A stretch of DNA of 5,092 nt, taken from positions 1-5,092 of the forward strand of contig JAJYAS010000315.1 in NCBI GenBank assembly GCA_021779415.1, given 5' to 3'. Shown here one piece after another: positions 1-5,092 of the stretch. A program made the translations under genes and the position numbers. A model generated the notes under the pieces. That model ran no database searches and was not told where the DNA came from. It saw only the letters and a list, made by a program, of their open reading frames with translations. This DNA is from Bacillota bacterium. GTDB taxonomy: Bacteria; Bacillota_B; Desulfitobacteriia; Desulfitobacteriales; Desulfitobacteriaceae. How positions within the stretch are numbered: the stretch's first letter is position 1; each line of letters starts with the position of its first letter.

Positions 1-189
1 GCTCAAGGGTCAACTAAAGTTAAGGTCGTTACTGTAGTCCCGGCGACCAGTTACAAGCCCGTTGTTTATCCTGCAGCGGTTATTGCGGCTACTAAAAATA
101 AACAAGCTACTGAGGATTTTCTCAAGTTCTTACAGAGTGCAGACGCCAAGCAAATCTTTGCAAAATACGGGTTTAAGACCTTAACGTAA
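1..189 (+). CDS. modA: ModA, molybdate ABC transporter substrate-binding protein (C-terminal 62 residues, 5' end outside window)
   Basis: This is the tail of the extracytoplasmic binding protein that captures molybdate (possibly tungstate) and hands it to ModB. Frame 1 is open from the first base to TAA at 187-189. The visible peptide has the usual ModA ending: a strand-turn segment with YPAAVIAATKN, then a helix with EDFLKFLQSADAKQIFAKYG, ending GFKTLT. The pattern of an A/F-rich helix followed by 'ausiliary' K-Y-G-F is typical of the last lobe of periplasmic binding protein class II oxyanion receptors. The N-terminus, lipoprotein signal and most ligand residues lie outside the window, so molybdate versus tungstate cannot be decided. 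The assignment rests on this ending plus the immediately following modB and modC. Confidence 0.85.
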   Translation, partial: AQGSTKVKVVTVVPATSYKPVVYPAAVIAATKNKQATEDFLKFLQSADAKQIFAKYGFKTLT

Positions 190-193
190 AAAA

Positions 194-232
194 CTTGGCT
201 GGCGCCAAGCCTTCGCGAAGGGCGCCGCCTAG
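194..232. repeat. Imperfect GC-rich palindrome in the modA-modB gap
   Basis: The 57-bp gap between modA and modB is almost filled by nested inverted repeats. The outer arms 194-206 and 221-232 pair across the centre with one T-T mismatch and one bulged T. The core contains the 12-bp perfect palindrome CCTTCGCGAAGG at 210-221, and GGCGCC occurs twice (201-206 and 221-226). A competing local hairpin pairs 194-199 with 204-209. No T-tract follows, so a classical terminator is unlikely. It may be an mRNA processing or stability hairpin that sets the ratio of ModA to ModB, or a copy of a dispersed intergenic palindromic repeat. The structure is read directly; the role is inference. Confidence 0.7.
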
Positions 233-246
233 TTCCGGGGGAGCTT

Positions 247-933
247 ATGGAATTTAGCTTTATTCCAATCATACTATCTTTAAAAGTTGCTTTTGCCTCT
301 GTTATTATTGTCACTTGCTCTTCGATACCGATAGCCGGCCTTATGGCCAAGCGGGAGTTCTGGGGAAAAGATGTTGTCGAGTCTATTATCACTTTGCCCT
401 TAGTACTCCCCCCCTCGGTTATTGGCTTTATGTTACTTGTATTCTTTGGAAAGAACGGTCCTTTAGGGAAGCTACTTGAACAATGGTTCCATATTAGAAT
501 CGTATTTACCTTAACGGGAGCAGTCATAGCAGCTGCTGTCGTTTCTTTACCTTTGATGTATCAATCTGTAAAAGTTGCTATTGAAAGTGTTGATCAAAAT
601 CTTGAGAAGGCTGCACGCACTTTGGGGGCTAGAGAACTTAGGGTGTTCTTCACCATAACCCTACCTTTAGCTTGGAATGGTATTGTTGCGGGTTTAGTAT
701 TGGCCTTCGCTCGGTCTCTGGGGGAATTTGGAGCGACGTTGATGATTGCAGGAAATATTCCGGGCAAAACTCAAACTATGCCTCTGGCCATATACTTTGC
801 CAATGATGCAGGTGACACTCAACAGGCAAGTATACTTGTTATTATCATGACCGTCTTTAGTTTTCTGGTGATTTATGGTCTTAACCGATGGAAAAAAGGA
901 TCACGACGAGGTCAGCGGGGAGGTGGGGCATAA
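247..933 (+). CDS. modB: ModB, molybdate ABC transporter permease
   Basis: This 228-residue integral membrane protein forms the molybdate channel, probably as a homodimer coupled to two ModC ATPases. Hydrophobic segments lie at about residues 8-34, 46-68, 86-105, 143-158 and 195-211, the usual number for ModB. The cytoplasmic coupling (EAA) loop is at about 120-140 (EKAARTLGA...LP), and the highly conserved ModB/CysT-type stretch FARSLGEFGAT is at 154-164, followed by the substrate-path segment with P-G-K-T-Q-T-M-P-L. The length matches the family. The ATG at 247 is preceded by GGGGGAG (237-243) with a rather short spacer. The C-terminal tail is strongly basic (KKGSRRGQR), and part of its coding sequence doubles as the modC ribosome-binding site. 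The stop codon overlaps the modC start (TAATG), which implies translational coupling. Confidence 0.95.
   Translation: MEFSFIPIILSLKVAFASVIIVTCSSIPIAGLMAKREFWGKDVVESIITLPLVLPPSVIGFMLLVFFGKNGPLGKLLEQWFHIRIVFTLTGAVIAAAVVSLPLMYQSVKVAIESVDQNLEKAARTLGARELRVFFTITLPLAWNGIVAGLVLAFARSLGEFGATLMIAGNIPGKTQTMPLAIYFANDAGDTQQASILVIIMTVFSFLVIYGLNRWKKGSRRGQRGGGA
919..928 (+). promoter_or_regulatory. Ribosome-binding site that decides the modC start
   Basis: GGAGGTGGGG lies inside the 3' end of modB, and its GGAGGT core is 8 nt from the ATG at 933. The upstream in-frame ATG at 888 lacks a comparable site and would add 15 residues with no family counterpart, so 933 is preferred. Confidence 0.85.
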
Positions 934-1601
934 TGCTCAAGGCTCATTTTAGAAAAAAGTTACCCTCCTTTGAGCTTGAAGTAGATATTTCCTTAAGTAA
1001 TGGTATTCTTGCCCTTGTCGGTCCCTCTGGTGCTGGTAAGACGACACTCCTGCAGTGCTTTGCTGGTCTCCAGACGCCTTCTTGGGGCGAGATCAATATC
1101 AATGAGAAGATCATCTTCTCGTCTGAACGTGGGGTTGATACACCGATTAGAAATCGGCGGATAGGGTATCTTTTTCAGGATTATGCTCTTTTTCCGCATA
1201 TGACAGTTGAAAAGAATGTTGTTTATGGGAGACCCAAAATAGGGAGTACTCCCAAAAAAGTTCTTGCTGTTTCGTACGTATTAGAGATGCTAAAGATTGA
1301 ACATCTCAAAAATCGCTATCCCAATCAGATTTCGGGTGGGGAAAAACAAAGAGTTGCTCTCGCTCGGGCCTTAATGACCGAGCCCGAACTCTTGCTGTTA
1401 GATGAACCTCTTTCCGCTCTTGACCCGGACACGCGGGGTACACTTCAACAAGAGCTACTCAAGCTCCAGGCCCAATGGCAGATCCCGTTCATTTTAGTCA
1501 CCCATGACGTTCAGGAAGCAGAAATGCTTGGAGACCAGATTATTAAGCTGGACCATGGGAAACAAGAGGTAATCAGGAAGAAGCTCACTTCGGTAAACTA
1601 A
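933..1601 (+). CDS. modC: ModC, molybdate ABC transporter ATP-binding protein (short form)
   Basis: This is the cytoplasmic ATPase that energises ModB. Counted from the chosen start (222 residues), it shows Walker A GPSGAGKTT at 30-38, a Q-loop with Q82 in FQDYALFPH, a signature ISGGEKQR at 133-140, Walker B LLLLDEP at 153-159 with catalytic E158, the D-loop SALD at 161-164 and switch H191. These are all the residues needed for hydrolysis. The protein ends soon after the H-loop and lacks the C-terminal TOBE/Mop domain of the longer (about 350-residue) ModC, so it cannot use that domain to sense molybdate or give trans-inhibition. The start overlaps the modB stop by one base (TAATG). The 3' end overlaps the convergent histidine kinase gene by 17 bp. 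A related oxyanion importer such as tungstate is possible, but linkage to ModA and ModB favours molybdate. Confidence 0.93.
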   Translation: MLKAHFRKKLPSFELEVDISLSNGILALVGPSGAGKTTLLQCFAGLQTPSWGEININEKIIFSSERGVDTPIRNRRIGYLFQDYALFPHMTVEKNVVYGRPKIGSTPKKVLAVSYVLEMLKIEHLKNRYPNQISGGEKQRVALARALMTEPELLLLDEPLSALDPDTRGTLQQELLKLQAQWQIPFILVTHDVQEAEMLGDQIIKLDHGKQEVIRKKLTSVN

Positions 1602-2805
1602 CCACGAAGGTGGTTCCCTTTCCTGGGGAACTGGTTACTTTGATTCGACCGCGGTGGCTTTTGATAATCCAATCTGCAATGGCCAGGCCTAAGCCTGTGC
1701 CTTCTTTTTGTTGGGAGCGGGCTTGATCTACTCGGTAAAAACGTTCGAAGATCTTAGCCAAATGTTCTTGCTCGATGCCCTCGCCGTTATCAGAGACTGT
1801 GATTTCGACTAGAGTACCCCAGTTCTGTAAACTTAGAGTAATCTGTCCTCCCGAGGGTGTGTATTTAAGCGCATTATCTAAGAGGATAACTATGAGTTGT
1901 TTGATCCTGTTCTCATCTCCGTGATACAGTCCTTCTGCGTTGAGCGAAGCTTCGAGGAGAATTCCGTTGGCTTGGGCCAGGGGTTTGAAGGATTCAATCA
2001 CTTCGCGGAGGGCGGTGTTGAGGGGAAATGATTGGAGGTCTAAGGTTTGCTGTTGTGAATCCGCCCGGGCAAGAAACAGAAGATCGTCCACTAACTTAGA
2101 CATGCGCTTCATTTCGAGTAGGCTATTGTCTAACCACTTAGACTGGCTGGCTACGGTTTCATCTGAGTTTCCTTTCACAAGCTCCAAGTTGACCTGAACC
2201 ACAGTCAGGGGGGTGCGCAGTTCGTGCGAGGCATCGGCCACGAAGTCCTGCTGTCGTTGCCAGGAACTTTTGATGGGGGCCATGGCTCGGTCTGCCATAA
2301 ATCGACTGCCGTAATAAGCGAGTCCTAAACAAACGAGGCCGCCGACGGAAAGCGTGAGTAAGAGTTCGCGCAGGATTTCCCGATCTCGTTCAAGGTCAAC
2401 GAAGGTGATAACAAAACCTGGAGTTTGCTTGAGGGGTACCTTCAGATAAGTGTAGGTTTCATCATGTAAATCCACTTCCCCTTTGGGATTCGGACTGTGA
2501 AAAGCCTTGTCAACTAAGGGGGACAATTGATCTGGGGTGAGTGGTAGGTCGGAGGAACTCTCTGTGACCTTGCCGGAGGCATCGGTTTTTAGATAGAAAT
2601 ATTTAGCGAGGTGTTTGTCGTGTTCTCGCGTATTAGTGACAGCGCCTGAGCCTGCTTCAGTGGCGATGATTTGCATTAATTGCTGGGATTGGTTGAAGAC
2701 TTGGATTTGCATGACAAAAAACGTGCTAATCACAAAGAGCAGCAAGAGAAGGGCCATAACTCCGACATTGATTAACGTTAATTTAAGTCTTAATTCACGA
2801 AACAT
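1585..2805 (-). CDS. Membrane sensor histidine kinase, BaeS/CiaH-like
   Basis: This 406-residue kinase autophosphorylates on histidine and passes the phosphate to the regulator encoded just upstream. An N-terminal membrane helix (about 11-32) and a second (about 149-169) enclose an extracytoplasmic domain of about 115 residues with no motif that I recognise. The linker after the second helix (RAMAPIKSSWQRQQDF) resembles a degenerate HAMP, as in CiaH-type kinases. The DHp H-box is SHELRTPL with H194; the catalytic domain has the N-box with N311 (DNALKYTP), G1 DNGEGI at 339-344, F-box FERFYRVD at 353-360 and G2 GTGLGLAI at 369-376, so it looks active. An ATG 15 codons upstream is possible, but the ATG at 2805 has a perfect AAGGAGGA and the usual short cytoplasmic lead. 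It overlaps the regulator by 11 bp. The stimulus is unknown. Confidence 0.93.
   Translation of the reverse strand: MFRELRLKLTLINVGVMALLLLLFVISTFFVMQIQVFNQSQQLMQIIATEAGSGAVTNTREHDKHLAKYFYLKTDASGKVTESSSDLPLTPDQLSPLVDKAFHSPNPKGEVDLHDETYTYLKVPLKQTPGFVITFVDLERDREILRELLLTLSVGGLVCLGLAYYGSRFMADRAMAPIKSSWQRQQDFVADASHELRTPLTVVQVNLELVKGNSDETVASQSKWLDNSLLEMKRMSKLVDDLLFLARADSQQQTLDLQSFPLNTALREVIESFKPLAQANGILLEASLNAEGLYHGDENRIKQLIVILLDNALKYTPSGGQITLSLQNWGTLVEITVSDNGEGIEQEHLAKIFERFYRVDQARSQQKEGTGLGLAIADWIIKSHRGRIKVTSSPGKGTTFVVSLPK
1600..1615 (+). terminator. Weak hairpin at the modC stop, possible terminator
   Basis: AACCAC (1600-1605), loop GAAG, GTGGTT (1610-1615) form a perfect 6-bp stem that includes the last bases of the modC stop codon. 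It is followed by CCCTTTCC, a poor U-tract. A competing stem pairs 1613-1618 with 1626-1631. The sequence also codes for the C-terminus of the opposing kinase, so the repeat may be partly coincidental. It is the only terminator-like structure I see at the convergent junction. Confidence 0.3.
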
Positions 2806-3478
2806 TGGGGTCCTCCTTAAGACAATACCCAATTCCCCGCACGGTCTCAATTTTCACTTTAGGTGAGTTTAGTTTTTTGCGCAGGTAGTGTACATAAATT
2901 TCTACATTATTGGCCTCAACTTCCGAATCGAGTCCCCATACTCGGGCTAGAATTTGTTCTTTAGTGATAACTTGTCCAGGATGACGCATGAAAAGTTCTA
3001 AGAGCAGAGATTCTTTCAGGGTCAGTTTAATCGTTTCGTTTTCTTTGGTTAACTCACAGTGGAGGGGTTTAAGAGTGAGCCCAGCGACCGTCAGTTGTTC
3101 GTCTTGAATTGGAGGATTACTCCGTCTTCTCCCTAAGGCCCTTAGGCGAGCAAGAAGTTCGTCTGTGGAAAACGGCTTGACGAGATAGTCATCAGCGCCT
3201 GCATCTAGGCCCTCGATTCTATCTTGGATGGAGTCTTTGGCGGTTAAGAGGAGAACGGGTGTGTTAATACCTTGGTTGCGAAGTTCTCTTAAGAGGATAA
3301 CGCCTTCTTTACGAGGCAGCATTCGGTCGAGGATGATTAGATCGTAGACCTCGGTTTCCGCCATGGCTTGTCCGGTTTCCCCATCAAAGGCGGTATCAAC
3401 TCCGTACTTGTTCTTTTTCAGGATATAGGTTAAGGCTTCTGAGAGCCTCGGCTCATCTTCAATTAATAAGATCCGCAT
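2795..3478 (-). CDS. OmpR/PhoB-family response regulator
   Basis: This is a 227-residue DNA-binding transcription factor, the partner of the kinase gene it overlaps. The receiver domain (about 1-118) has the acidic pocket E7/D8, phospho-acceptor D51 (LIILDRMLP), switch T79 (LLTAKD) and K101 (LVKPF), which is a full active set. The winged-helix domain (about 128-220) shows the LTLKESLLLELFMRHPGQV start, the recognition-helix region NVEIYVHYLRKKL and the C-terminal hairpin ending in VRGIGYCL. The length is normal for the family. The ATG at 3478 is preceded by a C6/G6 tract (GGGGGG on the minus strand) at a workable spacing, a weaker Shine-Dalgarno than that of the kinase. Being first in the operon and next to a divergent gene, it probably autoregulates and controls that neighbour (inference). 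Confidence 0.95.
   Translation of the reverse strand: MRILLIEDEPRLSEALTYILKKNKYGVDTAFDGETGQAMAETEVYDLIILDRMLPRKEGVILLRELRNQGINTPVLLLTAKDSIQDRIEGLDAGADDYLVKPFSTDELLARLRALGRRRSNPPIQDEQLTVAGLTLKPLHCELTKENETIKLTLKESLLLELFMRHPGQVITKEQILARVWGLDSEVEANNVEIYVHYLRKKLNSPKVKIETVRGIGYCLKEDPNVS
2811..2818 (-). promoter_or_regulatory. Ribosome-binding site that decides the kinase start
   Basis: On the minus strand AAGGAGGA stands 5 nt before the ATG at 2805-2803, inside the 3' end of the response regulator gene. It supports the shorter kinase start over the in-frame ATG at 2850 and implies translation coupled to the regulator. Confidence 0.85.
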
Positions 3479-3532
3479 TAAATCGCCCCCCAGTTACAGT
3501 GTAAAGGAGTTTCCTTGAAATATCATTAGTTT

Positions 3533-3550
3533 CTTAAGGGAATTTAAAGG
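3533..3550 (+). promoter_or_regulatory. Tandem TTAA repeat, candidate response regulator operator
   Basis: CTTAAGGG at 3533-3540 and TTTAAAGG at 3543-3550 match at 6 of 8 positions with a 10-bp repeat period, close to one helical turn. OmpR-family regulators normally bind such head-to-tail half-sites spaced 10-11 bp apart. The pair ends 9 bp upstream of a TATACT -10 candidate, where a class II activator would replace a poor -35 element, and it overlaps the candidate minus-strand -10. Both halves contain short palindromes (CTTAAG, TTTAAA), and the region is A/T-rich, so chance cannot be excluded. Confidence 0.35.
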
Positions 3551-3573
3551 TGGGCTGGATATACTTAGGTCAA
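3543..3573 (-). promoter_or_regulatory. Candidate promoter for the regulator-kinase operon
   Basis: On the minus strand, TTGACC (3573-3568) as a -35 element and TTTAAA (3548-3543) as a -10 element are separated by 19 bp, longer than ideal. An alternative is TTAAAT (3547-3542) with GATATT (3524-3519) at a 17-bp spacing. Both are only partial matches to the sigma-A consensus, so the exact promoter is uncertain. Confidence 0.3.
3560..3565 (+). promoter_or_regulatory. Candidate -10 element of the divergent exported-protein gene
   Basis: TATACT matches the sigma-A -10 consensus TATAAT at 5 of 6 positions and lies about 30 bp upstream of the GTG start, so the leader would be short. No good -35 hexamer stands 16-18 bp upstream (the sequence there is AGGGAA), which would suit an activator-dependent promoter served by the tandem repeat just before it. 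Confidence 0.4.
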
Positions 3574-3593
3574 ATAGTAAGGGGGGGATCGGT

Positions 3594-4160
3594 GTGGGTT
3601 TTATTAAAAGGCTAAAAAATGTTAAGAAAAGATGGTACTTACTACTTATCGTTGTTTTGATTATCGGAGGGGGTGCTGCCGTCCGTATTAATCACGCTCA
3701 TCAAACTAGGGCGTTGGCCTCAGCAAAAATGGGTTCGCAGATTTATCGTCAAGTGGATCTTGATCTGATACATCTTGAGAATTTCGTTACTGCCAAGGTT
3801 ACTCCTGTTCAGGCTAAGGAAATGTTGCCTTTAGTGGAAAGGTTGTCCGCGGCGACGGACCTTAATACGCAGTCTGATCTGGCTAAGCAAATTTATGGAA
3901 TGCTTACTCCTGCTCAATACGCGATCCTGATGGACAGTAAAAATGCAAGTTCATTGAATCAAGTGGGTCCTGAAAATCAAAGGGGTCGGGATGAGCGAGA
4001 TTCAAAGGGTGGACGTGAGGGACATGATTTCCAAGCGGGTGGCAGTTTCAACGGTTTTTATGGGAGTGGTTCCCAAGATCCAAAGGAACAAGCCCTTGGT
4101 AGTGTCGTTATCAAGATGCTGAATGACCGCAGCGCTGAACAAACCCAGCCTAAGGCCTAA
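3594..4160 (+). CDS. Membrane-anchored exported protein with two T-P-x-Q motifs, CpxP/Spy-like (function unproven)
   Basis: This protein has 188 residues. A basic start (MGFIKRLKNVKKRW) is followed by a strongly hydrophobic segment at 15-30, so the rest is probably outside the membrane, either anchored or released as with an uncleaved or cleaved signal; no lipobox Cys is present. Residues 35-120 look all-helical and carry VTPVQ (69-73) and LTPAQ (104-108). These resemble the paired LTxxQ motifs of CpxP/Spy periplasmic stress proteins, but that is a short-motif similarity only. Residues about 125-165 are polar, Gly/Arg/Asp-rich and probably disordered. The start is GTG at 3594, with a G7 tract (3581-3587) as Shine-Dalgarno 6 nt upstream. 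Divergence from the regulator-kinase operon suggests it is a target or feedback modulator of that system. Confidence 0.75.
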   Translation: MGFIKRLKNVKKRWYLLLIVVLIIGGGAAVRINHAHQTRALASAKMGSQIYRQVDLDLIHLENFVTAKVTPVQAKEMLPLVERLSAATDLNTQSDLAKQIYGMLTPAQYAILMDSKNASSLNQVGPENQRGRDERDSKGGREGHDFQAGGSFNGFYGSGSQDPKEQALGSVVIKMLNDRSAEQTQPKA

Positions 4161-4192
4161 TATTGAAGCGTGTTTTGAGAAAAAATCACATT

Positions 4193-4236
4193 AAAGGGGC
4201 TGCAACAGACTTTTAAACGTTTGTTGCAGCCCCTTT
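4193..4236. terminator. Bidirectional intrinsic terminator
   Basis: A perfect 15-bp inverted repeat (4193-4207 and 4222-4236; arms AAAGGGGCTGCAACA and its complement) has a 14-nt loop. It is flanked by T-rich sequence on the plus side (CCCCTTTTGATT) and by an A-rich run at about 4180-4186 that gives T's on the minus side. It lies between the convergent stops at 4160 and 4240 and can end transcription from both sides. Confidence 0.9.
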
Positions 4237-4239
4237 TGA

Positions 4240-5092
4240 TTATGAAGTTTCTGAACCATGATTTGTCCGGTATTCCGAAGGGGTGAGGCCCTCATGCTTT
4301 TTGAAGATGGCGGAAAAGTAACTGCTGGAATTAAATCCGGTGGCGGTGGCAATTTGGTCGATGGTAGCCGTTGACAAGCGCAGTTGTTGTTTCGCTTTTT
4401 TGAGTCGCACTTGGGCGAGATATTCCGCAAAACCGACTCCCGTTTTTTCATTAAAGATCCGACTGAGATAAGCAGGGCTGAGGTGGACATAAGTTGCCAC
4501 TAAATTAAGTGTGATTGTATTGGCATAGTTCAATTCGATATAGTCCATGGCTTTTCGTACTAAGATCAAGACTTGATCAAAGTGTTGATTTGAACCCAAT
4601 AAACCAATACATTTTTCTAACATCGTCTCTCCCCAAGATTTTACGCTTTCGAGGGATAATACAGGGGATAAATCTTGGGCCAGCTCATTTTCTATAGAAG
4701 TTACCTTTGCAGGGTCAGCACCCGCGGATAAGGTAGCCTGTACAACAATGACCATCAGTCGTAGGGCAAAGGAATTGAGTAAAGCGGATAAAGAGGTGTG
4801 CTTAGTCGTCACAAGACGGTCAAGGAGTAACGTCAATTGCCGCTTACCTTCCTTAAGATTTCCTGTTCTTACTTGCTCCTCAAGCCCTGTCAAATCAAGG
4901 GCGGGGCAGGGCTGAAACTTTTTAAGGGTGAGCCTGTCCAAAGCCAGTTTAACAGCCTCGATGAGTTGTTGGGGCTGGATCGGTTTGAGTAAATAATCTG
5001 TGGCTTGAGCCTTAATCGCCTGCTGAGAATAGGAAAACTTACCATAGGCAGTTAAAATAATGACTTCTGTGGCAGGGTAAAGTGCTTTAATT
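4240..5092 (-). CDS. YesN-type response regulator, REC plus AraC HTH (N-terminus outside window)
   Basis: The gene is open from the right edge to TAA at 4240-4242; 283 residues are visible. The first 50 or so form the second half of a receiver domain: VIILTAYGKFSYSQQAIKAQ, which carries the conserved T of the LTAY motif, followed by TDYLLKPI with the switch lysine. The phospho-acceptor Asp lies outside the window. A middle section of about 120 residues has no recognised motif and may be a helical linker. The last 100 or so residues are a two-helix-turn-helix AraC domain: ITLNLVATYVHLSPAYLSRIFNEKTG, then IDQIATATGFNSSSYFSAIFKKHEGLTPSEYR, which is the family signature. It probably binds DNA as an activator after phosphorylation by a kinase encoded upstream, often for sugar uptake in this family, but no target is visible here. 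A TTG at 4941 is internal, not a start. Confidence 0.92.
   Translation of the reverse strand, partial: IKALYPATEVIILTAYGKFSYSQQAIKAQATDYLLKPIQPQQLIEAVKLALDRLTLKKFQPCPALDLTGLEEQVRTGNLKEGKRQLTLLLDRLVTTKHTSLSALLNSFALRLMVIVVQATLSAGADPAKVTSIENELAQDLSPVLSLESVKSWGETMLEKCIGLLGSNQHFDQVLILVRKAMDYIELNYANTITLNLVATYVHLSPAYLSRIFNEKTGVGFAEYLAQVRLKKAKQQLRLSTATIDQIATATGFNSSSYFSAIFKKHEGLTPSEYRTNHGSETS

Noticed and set aside
66..527. Minus-strand open frame across the modA-modB junction, and other long antisense frames (993-1199, 1940-2197, 2615-2866, 4191-4490, 4515-4697)
   Set aside because: They lie opposite or out of frame with well-supported genes, show no family features and have no convincing ribosome-binding sites.
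888..932. Longer modC start at ATG 888
   Set aside because: It would add 15 basic residues that overlap modB in another frame. The ATG at 933 has a far better ribosome-binding site and the usual TAATG coupling.
2806..2850. Longer kinase start at ATG 2850
   Set aside because: The added residues lie inside the regulator gene, and the ATG at 2805 has a perfect AAGGAGGA site and gives a standard N-terminus.
3477..3506. TTTACA and TTTAAT 17 bp apart on the minus strand, just before the regulator start
   Set aside because: Although the spacing is ideal, the -10 would touch the ATG, so transcription would begin within the coding sequence.
4939..4941. TTG start for the AraC-type protein at 4941
   Set aside because: The frame stays open to the window edge and encodes recognisable receiver-domain sequence, so the TTG is an internal leucine codon.
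1..5092. CRISPR arrays, tRNA or rRNA genes, insertion sequences, phage or defence genes
   Set aside because: No regularly spaced repeats, cloverleaf signals, transposase motifs or terminal repeats were seen. The gaps between genes are all under 120 bp.

Overview
The window (5,092 bases, moderate GC) looks like chromosomal DNA from a low- to mid-GC Firmicute, probably an anaerobic Clostridia/Peptococcaceae type such as Desulfitobacterium or Desulfosporosinus. The grounds are strong purine-rich Shine-Dalgarno sites, GTG start use, a BaeS/CiaH-type kinase with an OmpR-type regulator, a YesN-type AraC response regulator and a short ModC. The assignment is inference from gene style, not from a database match.

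Layout. Positions 1-1601 (+) hold the end of a molybdate (or tungstate) ABC transporter operon: the last 62 residues of the substrate-binding protein ModA, the complete permease ModB and the complete ATPase ModC. A strong imperfect palindrome fills the modA-modB gap. The modC tail overlaps by 17 bp the tail of a convergent two-component operon on the minus strand, which is a sensor histidine kinase (1585-2805) preceded by its OmpR-family response regulator (2795-3478); these two genes overlap by 11 bp. A 115-bp intergenic region (3479-3593) separates the regulator from a divergent plus-strand gene (3594-4160). That gene encodes a small membrane-anchored exported protein with two T-P-x-Q motifs, which recalls CpxP/Spy proteins. 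A 15-bp perfect-stem bidirectional terminator (4193-4236) separates it from a convergent minus-strand gene. This last gene encodes a YesN-type response regulator (REC plus AraC HTH) and runs off the right edge of the window.

How the genes may work together. ModABC imports molybdate for molybdoenzymes. The kinase/regulator pair and the divergent exported protein look like a self-contained envelope-sensing module laid out like cpxRA/cpxP of enterobacteria: the regulator probably controls both its own operon and the small exported protein, which may feed back on the kinase. The divergent promoter region contains a tandem TTAA-containing repeat placed where an OmpR-family activator would sit. The YesN-type regulator is probably a separate unit with a partner outside the window. 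Apart from the possible Firmicute Cpx-like module and the modA-modB palindrome, the region looks ordinary; I do not see strong evidence for an entirely new system.
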